Counted from the first letter of the stretch, positions 37,643 to 47,942 are shown. The stretch: 64,000 nucleotides of DNA from Neobacillus cucumis (GCF_002860255.1 NZ_PGVE01000028.1:1-64000), one strand, 5' to 3'. Program-made: numbers and translations. Notes: generated from the sequence alone by a model not told the origin.

Positions 37643-37664
37643 CTTACTACCTGCCTCTTCACTC

Positions 37665-37808
37665 TTACTGCTTTTTAATAGGTGTAACCACAGCAAACAA
37701 ACTCTCAGTTGGATCTGATACATTGAATTCAATAATCTTATATCCATTTCCTCCATCTTTGCACTCATTCTTCTTTGTAGTCATTAATAATTGGTTATTA
37801 TTATTCAT
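37665..37808 (-). CDS. 47-aa small protein
   Basis: ATG 37808 follows AAGGAAG at eight bases. The product starts with Asn-rich residues (MNNNNQLLMTTKKNECKDG) and continues as strands (GYKIIEFNVSD, ESLFAVVTPI). No family is recognised; it could be a small spore or regulatory protein. Confidence 0.5.
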   Translation of the reverse strand: MNNNNQLLMTTKKNECKDGGNGYKIIEFNVSDPTESLFAVVTPIKKQ

Positions 37809-37987
37809 TATTTAATCTTCCTTCCTAACATTCCTAGCACAGAAGTTACTATATGACGGTTGTTAAAATATGTGAATCAAATTTTTAACGTAACACCACA
37901 TTTTTATTTCTTTTTTAAACTCCTTGTTTTCATACTTTTTATTCTTTCTTCACAAACTAATCTCACTAAATGTGGGGAAGTGTTTAT

Positions 37988-38788
37988 ATGAGAAGATCTA
38001 TTGTTTGCGCTCTTTTATTTATTCTAGCTTTCACATTTCAAAGCCAAGCTTCTGCCGCCACTAAAAGTCGGGAGGAATATGAAAAAACGGGGCATGTATT
38101 CTGGGATATCCAAACCAATGATAAACTAGTTGCTATCACCTTTGATGATGGTCCCCACCCCATCTTTACCCCTGAAATACTTGATATATTATCCAAATAT
38201 CATGCGAAGGCTACCTTTTTTGTAGCAGGCAATAAGGTTGTAAGATTTCCAGAGGTATTAAAAAGAGAAGTAAAAGAAGGCCACGAGATTGCCAATCATA
38301 CTTTTCACCATATTTATGGTCACCATATTTCCTCCTCAAAACTTACATCTGAGTTAGAAGAAACAGATAAAGTGATTAAAATATTCACTGGAATTAAGCC
38401 ATCTCTCTATCGACCGGTAGGAGGTGTTTATAATGATGTTGTTATTCAAACAGCAATAAAAAACCGCAAAGAAGTTGTATTATGGTCATGGGACCAAGAT
38501 TCCCGGGATTGGACCGACCCTCCCGCAAGCCAAATTTGCAGCACGATCACAAAAGGGATAAAACCAGGTAATATTATCCTTTTTCATGATTGGCATGGCA
38601 GTGAATTTACAAATAAATGTTCAACAGTAAAAGCATTAGATACGATTTTGAATTATTTACACAAAAATGGTTATAAATCTGTAACCGTTTCTGAATTACT
38701 TTACCATTCATCTAAACTCATACCACAGCCATTGGATATCTATCCTGTTAAAAAGAGAACTTCACCTATTGATATAATCCAGCAATAA
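37988..38788 (+). CDS. Secreted polysaccharide deacetylase (NodB domain)
   Basis: A 266-residue exported enzyme with a Sec signal peptide (FILAFTFQSQASA) and a NodB domain: TFDDGPHP (catalytic Asp and metal Asp), HEIANHTFHH (metal His pair), LYRPVGG and ILFHDWHG with the catalytic His. Members deacetylate peptidoglycan or other polysaccharides; PdaA/PdaB relatives act during sporulation. I use ATG 37988 after GGGGAAG. The target polymer is not evident. Confidence 0.94.
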   Translation: MRRSIVCALLFILAFTFQSQASAATKSREEYEKTGHVFWDIQTNDKLVAITFDDGPHPIFTPEILDILSKYHAKATFFVAGNKVVRFPEVLKREVKEGHEIANHTFHHIYGHHISSSKLTSELEETDKVIKIFTGIKPSLYRPVGGVYNDVVIQTAIKNRKEVVLWSWDQDSRDWTDPPASQICSTITKGIKPGNIILFHDWHGSEFTNKCSTVKALDTILNYLHKNGYKSVTVSELLYHSSKLIPQPLDIYPVKKRTSPIDIIQQ

Positions 38789-38835
38789 ATCTTACCATTG
38801 CATCTTTCTAAGGTCGCTACTTAAAAACAATATAT

Positions 38836-38872
38836 AAAAACCCTACCTTTATTTTTTGAAGATAGGGTTTCT
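38836..38872. terminator. Terminator between convergent genes
   Basis: AAACCCTAxC/GATAGGGTTT stem between the deacetylase and oxidoreductase genes. Confidence 0.75.
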
Positions 38873-38883
38873 TAGTTATTTTA

Positions 38884-40461
38884 TTATTGTGCCAAAAGCT
38901 TCTGCGCGACTATATATCCAGACCCTCCATTTACTCCATGGCCTGGCCAAGTAGCCGCACCAAGCATATAAACATTTGGAATCGCCGTCTGGTGTCCAGG
39001 CTGACCTGGCAATGGTCTAAACAAATAGCTTTGCGCCAAATCATGTGCACCGCCATATGGGTCCCCTGGTCCTGAGTTCGGGTTAAACCTTGCGATCGTG
39101 TCAGGAGTGACAACGTATTTACCAATTACCGCACTTGGAATATTCGCGATATGTTTGCTAACCACACCTAATACCCGTTCTGTAAACCTCTCTGTTAAAT
39201 CACGCGTCCAACTTCCATCTCTTACATCAATTTGGCTGGCGGCATCCCCTCGTGGACGGATTGGGACTTCTAACACCTGAACTCTCATGATGGCCTTTCC
39301 TTCTGGTGCACGCGATGGGTCCAAGTTTGTTGAACAGTCAACAGTGAATGTTGGTTTAGCAGGAAGCAGATCCGCCATTCCTTGAGCGATGGCCAACGTA
39401 AATCCATCCAATCCGTCCGTCAGATGAGGCTGCCCGACTCGATGAAACCGTTCATCCAGCCACTCTGGCGGTTCACTAAGAGCTAAATGAATCTGCACAC
39501 AGCCGCGGCCATAACGAAACTGTTTAGCTTGTGTCCGGAGTGGCGGCGAAATCTCCGTATCCTTTAAAAGGGAGAGATAAAGCTGATCCGGTGTTGTTGA
39601 GGCCACCACTGCCTGTTTCGCAAGAAATTTTCTCCCTGTGTCTGTCCGAACGCCCACGGCTTTACCGTTTTCTACTATAATGCGATCAACGTGCGAATGG
39701 GTTAGAATCTCTCCTCCTTGATCTTTAATTAATCGTACCAAGGCTTGAACCAATTTTTCACTTCCGCCCTCCGGTGTAGGCATCCCGCCGCCCATCAGTG
39801 CCATTGTTGTCAGCGGCACCCAAATACCGCTGCCCACCTCATCCGGTGTTCGCCCTAGATGGGTCACCCAGGAAGCAAGCATCGCCCGCGTTACTGGTGA
39901 CTTGAGTGCACTAACTGTGTTACGTGCCGTTGTCATTAGTGATGCTGCAAAGGATGAATAACCAGCTCCTCCCTCAACATGAAGCAGGCGATTAATAATA
40001 GGAGCAGCTTCTGGACTGGAAAGATCCATATTAAATAATCCAAAAACATCATTAACATATGGATTCAATTGCTCAAACATACTGGCTAAAGCTGCCCCAT
40101 CACCAGGAGCCAATCTCTCTACTTCCTCCATAAGCGCATCAAAAGCAGTCGGAAGAACAGCTGTCCGGCCATCTTCCATTGAAATCCCAGTTGGCAAATC
40201 TGTATTTAAATATTTTAACCCCCGCTTTTCTAAGTCCTTTCTTAGATCAGCGTAAGCTGGCCCGGTCGTAAAGAGTGGATGTGCCGCCGCATAGACATCA
40301 TGTTTAAATCCAGGAAGAGTCAATTCCTCCGTACGAAGAAAACCCCCTGGGCGATCATTTTTTTCTAGGACGAGTACACTGCGTCCAGCGCGTGTCAAAT
40401 AGGCAGCTGCTATTAAAGCATTATGGCCGCTGCCAATGATAATCACATCAAAATTCTCCAT
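38884..40461 (-). CDS. FAD-dependent oxidoreductase, phytoene dehydrogenase-like
   Basis: A 525-residue flavoprotein with the dinucleotide motif DVIIIGSGHNALIAAAYLTRAG at the N-terminus, VLEKNDRPGGFLRTEE, and the C-terminal GHGVNGGSGYIVAQKLL motif of the CrtI/CrtN and COG1233 family. The substrate is unknown; there are no carotenoid synthesis genes nearby. I use ATG 40461, four bases after AAGGGGAGA. The gene is richer in GC than its neighbours, which may indicate transfer. It is a single-gene unit. Confidence 0.88.
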   Translation of the reverse strand: MENFDVIIIGSGHNALIAAAYLTRAGRSVLVLEKNDRPGGFLRTEELTLPGFKHDVYAAAHPLFTTGPAYADLRKDLEKRGLKYLNTDLPTGISMEDGRTAVLPTAFDALMEEVERLAPGDGAALASMFEQLNPYVNDVFGLFNMDLSSPEAAPIINRLLHVEGGAGYSSFAASLMTTARNTVSALKSPVTRAMLASWVTHLGRTPDEVGSGIWVPLTTMALMGGGMPTPEGGSEKLVQALVRLIKDQGGEILTHSHVDRIIVENGKAVGVRTDTGRKFLAKQAVVASTTPDQLYLSLLKDTEISPPLRTQAKQFRYGRGCVQIHLALSEPPEWLDERFHRVGQPHLTDGLDGFTLAIAQGMADLLPAKPTFTVDCSTNLDPSRAPEGKAIMRVQVLEVPIRPRGDAASQIDVRDGSWTRDLTERFTERVLGVVSKHIANIPSAVIGKYVVTPDTIARFNPNSGPGDPYGGAHDLAQSYLFRPLPGQPGHQTAIPNVYMLGAATWPGHGVNGGSGYIVAQKLLAQ

Positions 40462-40667
40462 CCAATCTCCCCTTAATAAATTAGTCATATCTACGTAAAA
40501 AGATATTCAGTTCCCTGGATACTAAGTACTAATTCTAGTTTATTCTTTGAACTTTTTCATAGCTTCCATGTATAATAAATCATGGTGTATGTAAACATTT
40601 TTTACACCCCTTAATAAAATGATAATTTTTTCAATTTGTTTTTTAGTAGAGGTAAGGAGAAATAAAA

Positions 40668-40850
40668 ATGAAGATTCCTATTTTTGACCTTATATTAATT
40701 TGTTTAGGTCTCATATTCGGTACATATGCAATATTTATAGACCAAAACCATCGGATTAGCACGAATTTTGCGGGAATGCTTTCTTTCGTTTTATCCATTT
40801 GGCTCTGTATTTCGTGTATAAAATCTTTTAAAGAAAAAAAAGAGTCATAA
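40668..40850 (+). CDS. 60-aa two-helix membrane protein
   Basis: Two hydrophobic helices (DLILICLGLIFGTYAIFI and FAGMLSFVLSIWLCISCI) joined by a polar loop, with a basic tail (KSFKEKKES). ATG 40668 follows AAGGAGA. A terminator follows. No family recognised. Confidence 0.7.
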   Translation: MKIPIFDLILICLGLIFGTYAIFIDQNHRISTNFAGMLSFVLSIWLCISCIKSFKEKKES

Positions 40851-40908
40851 CATCCGATACTCTCAAATGTAAATACTTCATTTAATAAACAAAATCTAGT
40901 TATATAAA

Positions 40909-40942
40909 AAAGCCTATCGTTTCGTCAGACGATAGGCTTTAC
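40909..40942. terminator. Bidirectional terminator
   Basis: A perfect AGCCTATCGT/ACGATAGGCT stem with an eight-base loop and flanking A and T runs. Confidence 0.85.
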
Positions 40943-41014
40943 CTATATGATTCCAACAGATATCAATACAAGAAATGAATCTGAGAAAACACCTTTAATT
41001 ATTTATTTATCTTT

Positions 41015-41287
41015 CTATCTAACTTCTTCCCAATAATATTGAACAGCCTCTTTCTTAATTACCTCTGGACATTCAATTTCATCTTCCCAATGGTCATAAT
41101 TGTTTTCTCCATTTACATGTTGAATATCCACACTATAATATTTATCTTTGTACTTAAAGATAATAACTAACATCTCGGAATATCCAGCATCATCATGTCC
41201 AAGTTCCTGAACAAATTCAAGTCCATAACTTTGGTGGTTTCTACGTTCGGCAACAGAATCTAGTATTATATTTTTGGGAAACTTCAT
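41015..41287 (-). CDS. Hypothetical 90-aa protein
   Basis: A soluble acidic protein, MKFPKNIILDSVAERRN followed by strands (EMLVIIFKYKDKYYSVDIQHV) and an acidic tail (DHWEDEIECPEVIKKE). No signal, membrane segment or known motif is visible. The ATG at 41287 follows AAGGAGCAAGG. I do not recognise it. Confidence 0.65.
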   Translation of the reverse strand: MKFPKNIILDSVAERRNHQSYGLEFVQELGHDDAGYSEMLVIIFKYKDKYYSVDIQHVNGENNYDHWEDEIECPEVIKKEAVQYYWEEVR

Positions 41288-41495
41288 TTTTTCCTTGCTC
41301 CTTCATTTTATAAGCATGTTTTACAAAATAATGTAACCATAATTATTGAATCATTTCAAGCCCAAAATTTTGTCTATTTTTCTAATTACACTCTTTTTCA
41401 CCCACCAAAGAAGTACTGTTTATTGTCATAACTTCCCCCCTGAAGAACTAAATATAAAAAGGTAGTTATGCTCAAGTTTTTAAGGAGGCAGGTAG

Positions 41496-43220
41496 ATGTC
41501 ATTAAAGAAGTTTGTAGATGCATTACCCTTACCACCCGTCTTGAAACCCAGTACTAAATCTGCAGATATCCCCTACTACGAAGTAACCATGAAACAAGTA
41601 AAGCAACAGTTGCATCGTGATTTACCGCCCACTACTATTTGGGGTTATAACGGGATGTATCCTGGTCCTACATTTGAAGTACGAAGAAATCAACCGATTT
41701 TAGTAAAATGGGAAAATAAATTGCCATTTGAACATCTGCTGCCAGTGGATCGAACACTACATGGTGCAGAACCCGATAAACCTTCTGTTAGAACGGTCGT
41801 ACATTTACATGAAGGTCGGGTTAGACCAGAAAATGACGGATATCCAGAGGCTTGGTTTACACGTGATTTTAAAAATGTCGGACCGAAATTCGTGCATGAA
41901 GTTTATTATTATCCTAATTGTCAACGTCCTGCAACGCTATGGTATCATGATCATGCCCTTGGAATCACTCGTTTGAACGTGTATGCAGGTCTTGCAGGCT
42001 TTTATATTCTTAGAGATAAAGAAGAGGAAAAATTAGACCTTCCCAGCGGAAAATTTGAAGTTCCATTAGTTATCCAGGATCGTTCGTTCTATCTCGATCC
42101 TAATAGTAATCAGTTTGGTGAACTGTTCTATCCATCCCAGCCACCTCAAGATCCGCCGCCAGCACCCAAATTACCAAATCCATCTGTAGTCCCAGAGTTT
42201 TTTGGCGACACAATCTTAGTCAATGGTAAAGTATGGCCCTACCTAGAGGTTGAACCACGAAAATACCGTTTCAGGATTCTGAATGGCTCCAATGCCCGCT
42301 TTTACAATATAAGGCTAAATACTACTGAACCTGATTTAAAATTTATCATCATTGGCACAGAAGGAGGACTGCTGGAAAAACCATCAGATCCTGTATCACA
42401 GATCCTCTTGGCACCAGCAGAACGAGTCGATGTAATTGTAGATTTTTCAAATCATAAAGGGAAAAATATTATCTTAACAAACGACGCTCGTGCGCCATTC
42501 CCTAACGGTGATGCACCTGATTTTGACCTTACACAGATTATGCAATTTCGTGTTAAATCAAAACTATCTAAACCGGATAAAAGTAAAATTCCCGCAAAGC
42601 TGAGCTGCTTGGAGCGACTTGATCCTAAAGATGCTGTTTTCGTCCGGAAAAACACCTTGGTTGAAACGAAGGATGAATTTGGCCGTTTAAAGCTTTTATT
42701 AAACAATATGGATTGGGATAAACCGCCTATAACAGAAACCCCACAGAATGGAACTATAGAGATTTGGGAGCTTTACAATACCACCTTGGACACTCACCCT
42801 ATTCACTTGCATCTTGTTACTTTTCAAATTTTGAGTCGAGCAAAGTTCTCCGGTAATCCTACGGGTAATCCTTACATCGGGCAACCACTTCCTCTTGATC
42901 CAAGTGAGAGTGGCTGGAAAGATACTGTTCGTGCCAACCCTGGTGAAGTAACCCGTATCATTGCACGTTTTGGACCATTTACAGGAATCTATCCGTGGCA
43001 CTGCCACATTCTTGAACACGAAGATCACGAGATGATGAGACCATTCGAAAATCTCCATAATCCTAATTTTAACCCTTGTACTCCTATTCCAGGGGTGTGT
43101 CCGGATGATTCATTCACACAATGTTGTCATCAAGACCATGAACACTGTAATTGTCATGATGGTCATGACATTGAAGATTCCAGTTTTAACAATCATCATC
43201 ATGATGAATCGAGTTCATAA
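41496..43220 (+). CDS. cotA: CotA-like spore coat laccase with Cys/His-rich C-terminal tail
   Basis: A multicopper oxidase colinear with B. subtilis CotA from the first residue (KFVDALP, YYEVTM, QLHRDLPPT, WGYNG). All copper ligands are present: HLH, WYHDHA, HPIHLHLV and HCHILEHEDHEMM, with the axial Met. The usual HLHGG reads HLHEG. B. subtilis CotA ends about 513; here about 50 more residues carry six Cys and eight His. The tail may bind metal or cross-link in the coat. ATG 41496 follows AAGGAGG. It oxidises phenolic compounds and pigments spores. Confidence 0.95.
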   Translation: MSLKKFVDALPLPPVLKPSTKSADIPYYEVTMKQVKQQLHRDLPPTTIWGYNGMYPGPTFEVRRNQPILVKWENKLPFEHLLPVDRTLHGAEPDKPSVRTVVHLHEGRVRPENDGYPEAWFTRDFKNVGPKFVHEVYYYPNCQRPATLWYHDHALGITRLNVYAGLAGFYILRDKEEEKLDLPSGKFEVPLVIQDRSFYLDPNSNQFGELFYPSQPPQDPPPAPKLPNPSVVPEFFGDTILVNGKVWPYLEVEPRKYRFRILNGSNARFYNIRLNTTEPDLKFIIIGTEGGLLEKPSDPVSQILLAPAERVDVIVDFSNHKGKNIILTNDARAPFPNGDAPDFDLTQIMQFRVKSKLSKPDKSKIPAKLSCLERLDPKDAVFVRKNTLVETKDEFGRLKLLLNNMDWDKPPITETPQNGTIEIWELYNTTLDTHPIHLHLVTFQILSRAKFSGNPTGNPYIGQPLPLDPSESGWKDTVRANPGEVTRIIARFGPFTGIYPWHCHILEHEDHEMMRPFENLHNPNFNPCTPIPGVCPDDSFTQCCHQDHEHCNCHDGHDIEDSSFNNHHHDESSS

Positions 43221-43290
43221 ACATAAACATAAACATATACATCCTCATCCCCTGCATCTAAAAAAATCTATTTAAAGGCTATAAATAAGA

Positions 43291-43327
43291 AACCCGATCT
43301 TCCTTCGTAGGAAGATCGGGTTTTCTT
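43291..43327. terminator. Terminator after cotA
   Basis: A 13-base AACCCGATCTTCC/GGAAGATCGGGTT stem with TTTTC. Confidence 0.85.
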
Positions 43328-43360
43328 CTATACAACGAATATGTTTCTACTTTCAAAGAA

Positions 43361-44908
43361 TTAACTATGGACAAGTTCTTTTACACTTAAACCATCTGTC
43401 TGCGTTGTTGACTGGACATGTCCCTTTTCGCTTAGACCAAGTGTCTGTGCTGTTTTATTCTGGATTTCTTGGAAAAACTCTGGGTTATCTACTAGTGAAA
43501 CGCCATAAGAAGGAATCATTTCTATAATTTTCGGTTCCCACTCTTTCATATGTTGTGGGAAACATTTTTCTAATACCTCAAGCATCACATGAACTGCCGT
43601 AGAAGCACCAGGAGAAGCACCTAGCAAAGCAGCTATCGATCCATCAGAAGCACTGACCACTTCCGTACCAAATTGAAGCGTTCCTTTACCGCCTGTCTCT
43701 GTATCTTTGATAACTTGTACACGTTGACCTGCTACCACAATATCCCAATCCTCGCTTTTCGCGTTCGGAATAAACTCGCGCAGTTCCTCCATGCGCTTTT
43801 CATTCGATAACAATACTTGCTGGATCAGATATTTTGTCAGAGATAACTCTTTTACACCTGCTGCAAGCATAGTTAAGAGATTATTGGGCTTTACTGAACT
43901 TATTAAATCAAGATTTGATCCAGTTTTTAAGAATTTAGGTGAGAAACCAGCAAATGGACCAAATAGTAAGGACTTTTTGTTGTCGATAAATCTTGTATCA
44001 AGATGCGGAACAGACATTGGAGGAGCCCCTACCTTAGCTTTACCGTATACTTTGGCATGATGCTGTGCTGCCACCTCTGGATTGTTACAGACCAAAAATA
44101 GTCCGCTTACCGGGAATCCTCCAATATGTTTTGACTCTGGAATACCAGTCTTTTGAAGTAAAGGCAGACTTCCTCCCCCACCTCCGATAAAGACGAATTT
44201 TGCAGTATGGTATTCCATTCTGCCGTTTTCAATATCATGAATTTTTAATTCCCACAAGCCGTCATTCGTACGTTTAATATCCTTAACACTATGTTTATAT
44301 TTAATCTCTACATTTTGATTCGATAAGTGATCAAACAACATACGTGTTAATGCACCAAAGTTAACATCTGTTCCAGAATCAATTTTTGTTGCTGCTATCG
44401 ATTCATTTATTGTACGGCCTTCCATGATTAGCGGAATCCATTCCTTTAGCTTTTCAGGGTCATCTGAATATTCCATTCCTTGAAACAAAGGATTGTTTGA
44501 CAGTGCTTCAAAACGTTTTTTCAAAAACGTTACATTTTTTTCCCCTTGAACTAAACTCATATGAGGTATAGGCATGATAAAATCATGCGGATTACTTATC
44601 AGATTACTGTCTACTAGATAAGACCAAAACTGTCTTGACAGCTGAAACTGTTCATTAATTTTTATTGCTTTGCTAATATCTATAGATCCGTCAGCTTTTT
44701 CGGATGTATAGTTTAGCTCACACAGTGCTGAATGGCCCGTCCCCGCATTATTCCATTCATTAGAGCTTTCTTCTCCTGCATATGCAAGTTTCTCAAATAC
44801 TTTGATTTCCCATTCCGGTGCTAATTCTTTCAGTAATGCCCCCAAAGTTGCACTCATGACACCGGCGCCAATTAAGATAACGTCTGTTTGATTCTGTAAG
44901 TTGCTCAT
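43361..44908 (-). CDS. mqo: Malate:quinone oxidoreductase
   Basis: A membrane-associated FAD enzyme that oxidises malate to oxaloacetate and passes electrons to quinone, an alternative to malate dehydrogenase. The 515-residue protein has [21 protein letters not shown] (FAD binding), [40 protein letters not shown] and [12 protein letters not shown], all Mqo hallmarks. I use ATG 44908 behind GAAGGG. It is a single-gene unit. Confidence 0.97.
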   Translation of the reverse strand: MSNLQNQTDVILIGAGVMSATLGALLKELAPEWEIKVFEKLAYAGEESSNEWNNAGTGHSALCELNYTSEKADGSIDISKAIKINEQFQLSRQFWSYLVDSNLISNPHDFIMPIPHMSLVQGEKNVTFLKKRFEALSNNPLFQGMEYSDDPEKLKEWIPLIMEGRTINESIAATKIDSGTDVNFGALTRMLFDHLSNQNVEIKYKHSVKDIKRTNDGLWELKIHDIENGRMEYHTAKFVFIGGGGGSLPLLQKTGIPESKHIGGFPVSGLFLVCNNPEVAAQHHAKVYGKAKVGAPPMSVPHLDTRFIDNKKSLLFGPFAGFSPKFLKTGSNLDLISSVKPNNLLTMLAAGVKELSLTKYLIQQVLLSNEKRMEELREFIPNAKSEDWDIVVAGQRVQVIKDTETGGKGTLQFGTEVVSASDGSIAALLGASPGASTAVHVMLEVLEKCFPQHMKEWEPKIIEMIPSYGVSLVDNPEFFQEIQNKTAQTLGLSEKGHVQSTTQTDGLSVKELVHS

Positions 44909-44923
44909 TTTACCCTTCCTCAT

Positions 44924-45231
44924 CCCCTATATTTGCAAAAAAGAGTACATGCTCCTACTTAGCTCTGTTACAAAAAGAAATGCGCCACCTAGAAACACAC
45001 CTTTTCTGTATCCTTTATAACTATTCATATACTATTATAATTATTAATAGACTAAAATATCTACTATTATCTGATAATTATAAGTTATCTAATACCTGCT
45101 GTAAAACCTTTCAAACTAATTCTTTATCCAGGTAAGTAATTTTACATTGAAAACGATTCATATTAATTTTACCAAACTCCTGCTAGTTTTGTGAATTTTT
45201 TAGAACATTTTGCAATTTTTTAATGACAAAA
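44924..45231. other. Intergenic region upstream of mqo, no gene recognised
   Basis: About 300 AT-rich bases with no convincing coding frame. It must contain the mqo promoter (minus strand), but I cannot point to a clear one. Confidence 0.6.
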
Positions 45232-45272
45232 AAAAAGAGCTGCTTTTAGCAACCCTTTGTGGAAACTCTTTT
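45232..45272 (-). terminator. Terminator after the LCP gene
   Basis: GGTTGCTAAAAGCAGCTC region followed by TTTTTTTT on the minus strand. Confidence 0.6.
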
Positions 45273-45301
45273 TAAATTAACTTCTAACAGGAATTATTTT
45301 A

Positions 45302-46231
45302 TTATGATGCTAAAAATTCACTGATTGCGGATTGATTTTCATCTAGGTTAATTCTAAGAACCGCTCCTACATCGTTAAATTCCTCATTCCTAAAGGAACC
45401 ATCAATTGGAACACGCATCGTTTGTATGTCACCAGATTTTTTTGTAAGCAAATCTTTTCCCAAGGAGAACATGGTTTCTTTATCTAAATTGGTATCCACA
45501 TATGAACCGACGACACCCATTATTTTAGGAAGCTTGACTAAAGTACCGACACTTAAGGCTTCATCCTTTAATTTTCCAATGACTTCCTGCTGCCTTTGAA
45601 CTCGTCCAAAATCACTTAGGTTATCGTGTCTAAAACGTACATATCCCAATAACTTATCACCATGTAATGTTTGTTTTCCTGGCTCGATCGTCATAGCAAT
45701 TCCAGAGGACATTTCATGTTGTACATCTACTTTAATACCATCAGGGGCAATAATATCTACAATTTTGGAAAACCCTTTAAAATCAACAACTGCATAGTAA
45801 TTAACATCGATATTAAAATTTTCCTTAATCGTTTTTCTAAGAAGTTCTGGCCCGCCATATGCATAAGCAGCATTTAACTTTTGCTTTCCGTGTCCTGGTA
45901 TATCAACATAACAATCTCTCATAATCGAAATCAACTTTGCTTGATGAGTGTTTTGATCATAGTGGGCAATCATAATAGAATCTGTTCGCGAATGCTCTTC
46001 GCCACGAGAATCACTACCTAAAAGGAGTACATTAATTTTACCGAATTTTACCTCTTCTCCATTAAAAGCGTAGGCTTTTTTCTCACCATTTTGTTTATCA
46101 GCCTTACCTAGCAAAACTCCTTGTGTATATTCATAAGCACTATAAACACCTGCACCAATGATCATCAAAATGAAAAAGAACATAAAAACCCTTTTCCATC
46201 GCACTCGTCTTCTTCTACGCATTCTTTCCAT
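45302..46231 (-). CDS. LytR-CpsA-Psr (LCP) family cell-wall ligase
   Basis: LCP proteins attach teichoic acids or other glycopolymers to peptidoglycan outside the membrane. The 309-residue protein has a basic N-terminus (MERMRRRRRVRWKR), one membrane helix (about 15-35), and the LCP domain with INVLLLGSDSRG, RTDSIMIAHYD, ISIMRDCYVDIPGHG with catalytic Arg, KLNAAYAYGG and YVRFRHDNLSDFGRVQRQQ. ATG 46231 follows GAAGGTG. It is a single-gene unit with its own terminator. Confidence 0.95.
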   Translation of the reverse strand: MERMRRRRRVRWKRVFMFFFILMIIGAGVYSAYEYTQGVLLGKADKQNGEKKAYAFNGEEVKFGKINVLLLGSDSRGEEHSRTDSIMIAHYDQNTHQAKLISIMRDCYVDIPGHGKQKLNAAYAYGGPELLRKTIKENFNIDVNYYAVVDFKGFSKIVDIIAPDGIKVDVQHEMSSGIAMTIEPGKQTLHGDKLLGYVRFRHDNLSDFGRVQRQQEVIGKLKDEALSVGTLVKLPKIMGVVGSYVDTNLDKETMFSLGKDLLTKKSGDIQTMRVPIDGSFRNEEFNDVGAVLRINLDENQSAISEFLAS

Positions 46232-46452
46232 AATACACCTTCGTTCATCATTGTTAATAAGTTAAAGTTACAATTTTCATTATGTTCTCTACAAAACAAT
46301 TAATATACTTATTTGTAAACCTTTTGTCAATACTAGATTCATTTCCAAACCTACTACAGAATAAGCGTAGGTTAAAAATTTGTAAATAAGTAATTTCTAT
46401 CATTATAAAGGTACCAAAGAAAATGGTTGAATTAAACACATAAATCAAAAAA

Positions 46453-46476
46453 AGCTTGGTGATTAATCACCAAGCT
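46453..46476. terminator. Perfect 24-bp palindrome, likely terminator
   Basis: AGCTTGGTGATTAATCACCAAGCT with a T run on the minus side. It lies about 30 bases past the terminator of the Nudix gene, so it is a possible second terminator or an operator. Confidence 0.55.
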
Positions 46477-46503
46477 GCTACAGATAACTTTTAACAAATA
46501 AAA

Positions 46504-46532
46504 ATGGGAGTGTTCATTTTCAACACTCCCAA
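46504..46532 (-). terminator. Terminator after the Nudix operon
   Basis: GGGAGTGTT/AACACTCCC stem followed by ATTTTTATT on the minus strand. Confidence 0.8.
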
Positions 46533-46538
46533 CTGTCT

Positions 46539-47162
46539 CTAGTTGATTTTTTCTGCTATTTTTTGAATTATGGTTTTATAGTAACCATCAGGATGCGGAA
46601 CAAATTGATTTCGTCCTACAAGTTTATTAATCAGCTCTTTACTACCATCTTGTTTTATTTCATATCCTACTACTCGAATTTCGTCTTTAGATCCTGTCCA
46701 CAGTTCGCGAAAATAATTAAAATCCACTTGGACAATTCCTGCCACTTCTTCTTTTTGGAGGATAAATTCTTCTATCGGCACATGACATTGATATAAAAAT
46801 ACGTTTGCGATTTCATTATCAATGTAACTACCTTGGATAGAACAATAATCAATGATTCCTAATGGCTGTAACTCTTCAAAAGTTACATTGATACCTAATT
46901 CCTCACTTACTTCGCGAACTCCGTCTTGCACGGTTTCATTGGCTAATAAGTGCCCTGCAGCTGTAATATCATAGAGCCTGGGATTTTCCTTTTTACGTTC
47001 ACTTCTAAGCTGTAAAATAAGGTTATTGTCATTATTATCTTTACTAAGAAACCAGCAGTGGAAAACCTCGTGCCAATAGCCTTGTTTATGTACCTCTTCT
47101 CGATCAGCCACACCCAATTCATTTCTCGCATAGTCAAATATTTTTATGAGCTCTTTTTCCAT
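46539..47162 (-). CDS. Nudix hydrolase
   Basis: A 207-residue Nudix protein. The Nudix box runs from Gly70 (GHLLANETVQDGVREVSEELGI), with catalytic REVSEE at 83-88. The N-terminal part (HEVFHCWFLSK, LQLRSERKKENP) is like the isopentenyl-diphosphate isomerase-type Nudix subgroup. The substrate may be a nucleoside diphosphate derivative or an isoprenoid diphosphate. ATG 47162 follows AAGGAGGG. It lies 12 bases behind a TSUP permease gene and is probably co-transcribed. Confidence 0.9.
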   Translation of the reverse strand: MEKELIKIFDYARNELGVADREEVHKQGYWHEVFHCWFLSKDNNDNNLILQLRSERKKENPRLYDITAAGHLLANETVQDGVREVSEELGINVTFEELQPLGIIDYCSIQGSYIDNEIANVFLYQCHVPIEEFILQKEEVAGIVQVDFNYFRELWTGSKDEIRVVGYEIKQDGSKELINKLVGRNQFVPHPDGYYKTIIQKIAEKIN

Positions 47163-47174
47163 CCTTAGCCCTCC

Positions 47175-47942
47175 TTAATGAAGGTAATCGTACGTATTTT
47201 TTGCCAGAAGTAAAAAGGTCACAACGATAAACAATGCTCGGACGTAAGCACTTCCCCTCGCAATAGCAAACTTTGAGCCACAGACCGCTCCTACTACTTG
47301 AGCAATTCCCATGGGGATACCATAGGCATAATTAACCTGCCCTAAAAAGATAAACATAAGCAGGGCCGCAATATTACTTCCGAAGTTTAAAAACTTAGCA
47401 TTCCCTGCTGCCTTTAAAAAATCAAAACCGATCATTAAAAATGAAAATATTAAAAACGAACCTGTTCCAGGACCAATAAATCCATCATAAAATCCGATGG
47501 CAAAGATAAGAATCATTAAAATAGTTAGATGACGAAATGGTAATTTTTTATTGGTTGATACACTTCCCCAGTCCTTTTTGAAAATCGTATAAATCGCCAC
47601 AACGGCGAGCATGACAAGCATCAAAGGCTTTAACACTGCAGGATTCATCAAATGGACAGTCCAGGCTCCAATCATAGAGCCAATGAATGTTAAAGGAAAT
47701 AACTTATAGACAGATTTAATGTCGAGCTTGCCTGAGCGATAGAACATAATGGTACTCGTTAAAGAGCCAATTGTCCCGGCAAGTTTATTTGTCGCTACCG
47801 CTGAAGCCGGTGACAATCCCGTAAATAACAATGCCGGTAAAGCAATAAGTCCGCCTCCGCCGACAACCGAATCAATAAATGCAGCTAAAAAACCAAATAC
47901 AACTAAAATAATTAATAATGCCGGGTCTAAATCAAAATGCAT
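47175..47942 (-). CDS. TSUP-family sulfite exporter TauE/SafE-like permease
   Basis: A 255-residue protein with seven or eight helices. It starts MHFDLDPALLIILVVFGFLAAFIDSVVGGGGLIALPALL, the TSUP half-motif, and repeats a GPGTGSFLIFSFLMIG segment. The family exports sulfite or imports/exports organosulfur acids. I use ATG 47942 behind AGAAGG. It precedes a Nudix hydrolase gene by 12 bases. Substrate not determined. Confidence 0.92.
   Translation of the reverse strand: MHFDLDPALLIILVVFGFLAAFIDSVVGGGGLIALPALLFTGLSPASAVATNKLAGTIGSLTSTIMFYRSGKLDIKSVYKLFPLTFIGSMIGAWTVHLMNPAVLKPLMLVMLAVVAIYTIFKKDWGSVSTNKKLPFRHLTILMILIFAIGFYDGFIGPGTGSFLIFSFLMIGFDFLKAAGNAKFLNFGSNIAALLMFIFLGQVNYAYGIPMGIAQVVGAVCGSKFAIARGSAYVRALFIVVTFLLLAKNTYDYLH

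Noticed and set aside
46254..46448. 64-codon minus-strand frame upstream of the LCP gene
   Set aside because: AT-rich, no ribosome binding site, composition typical of non-coding sequence.
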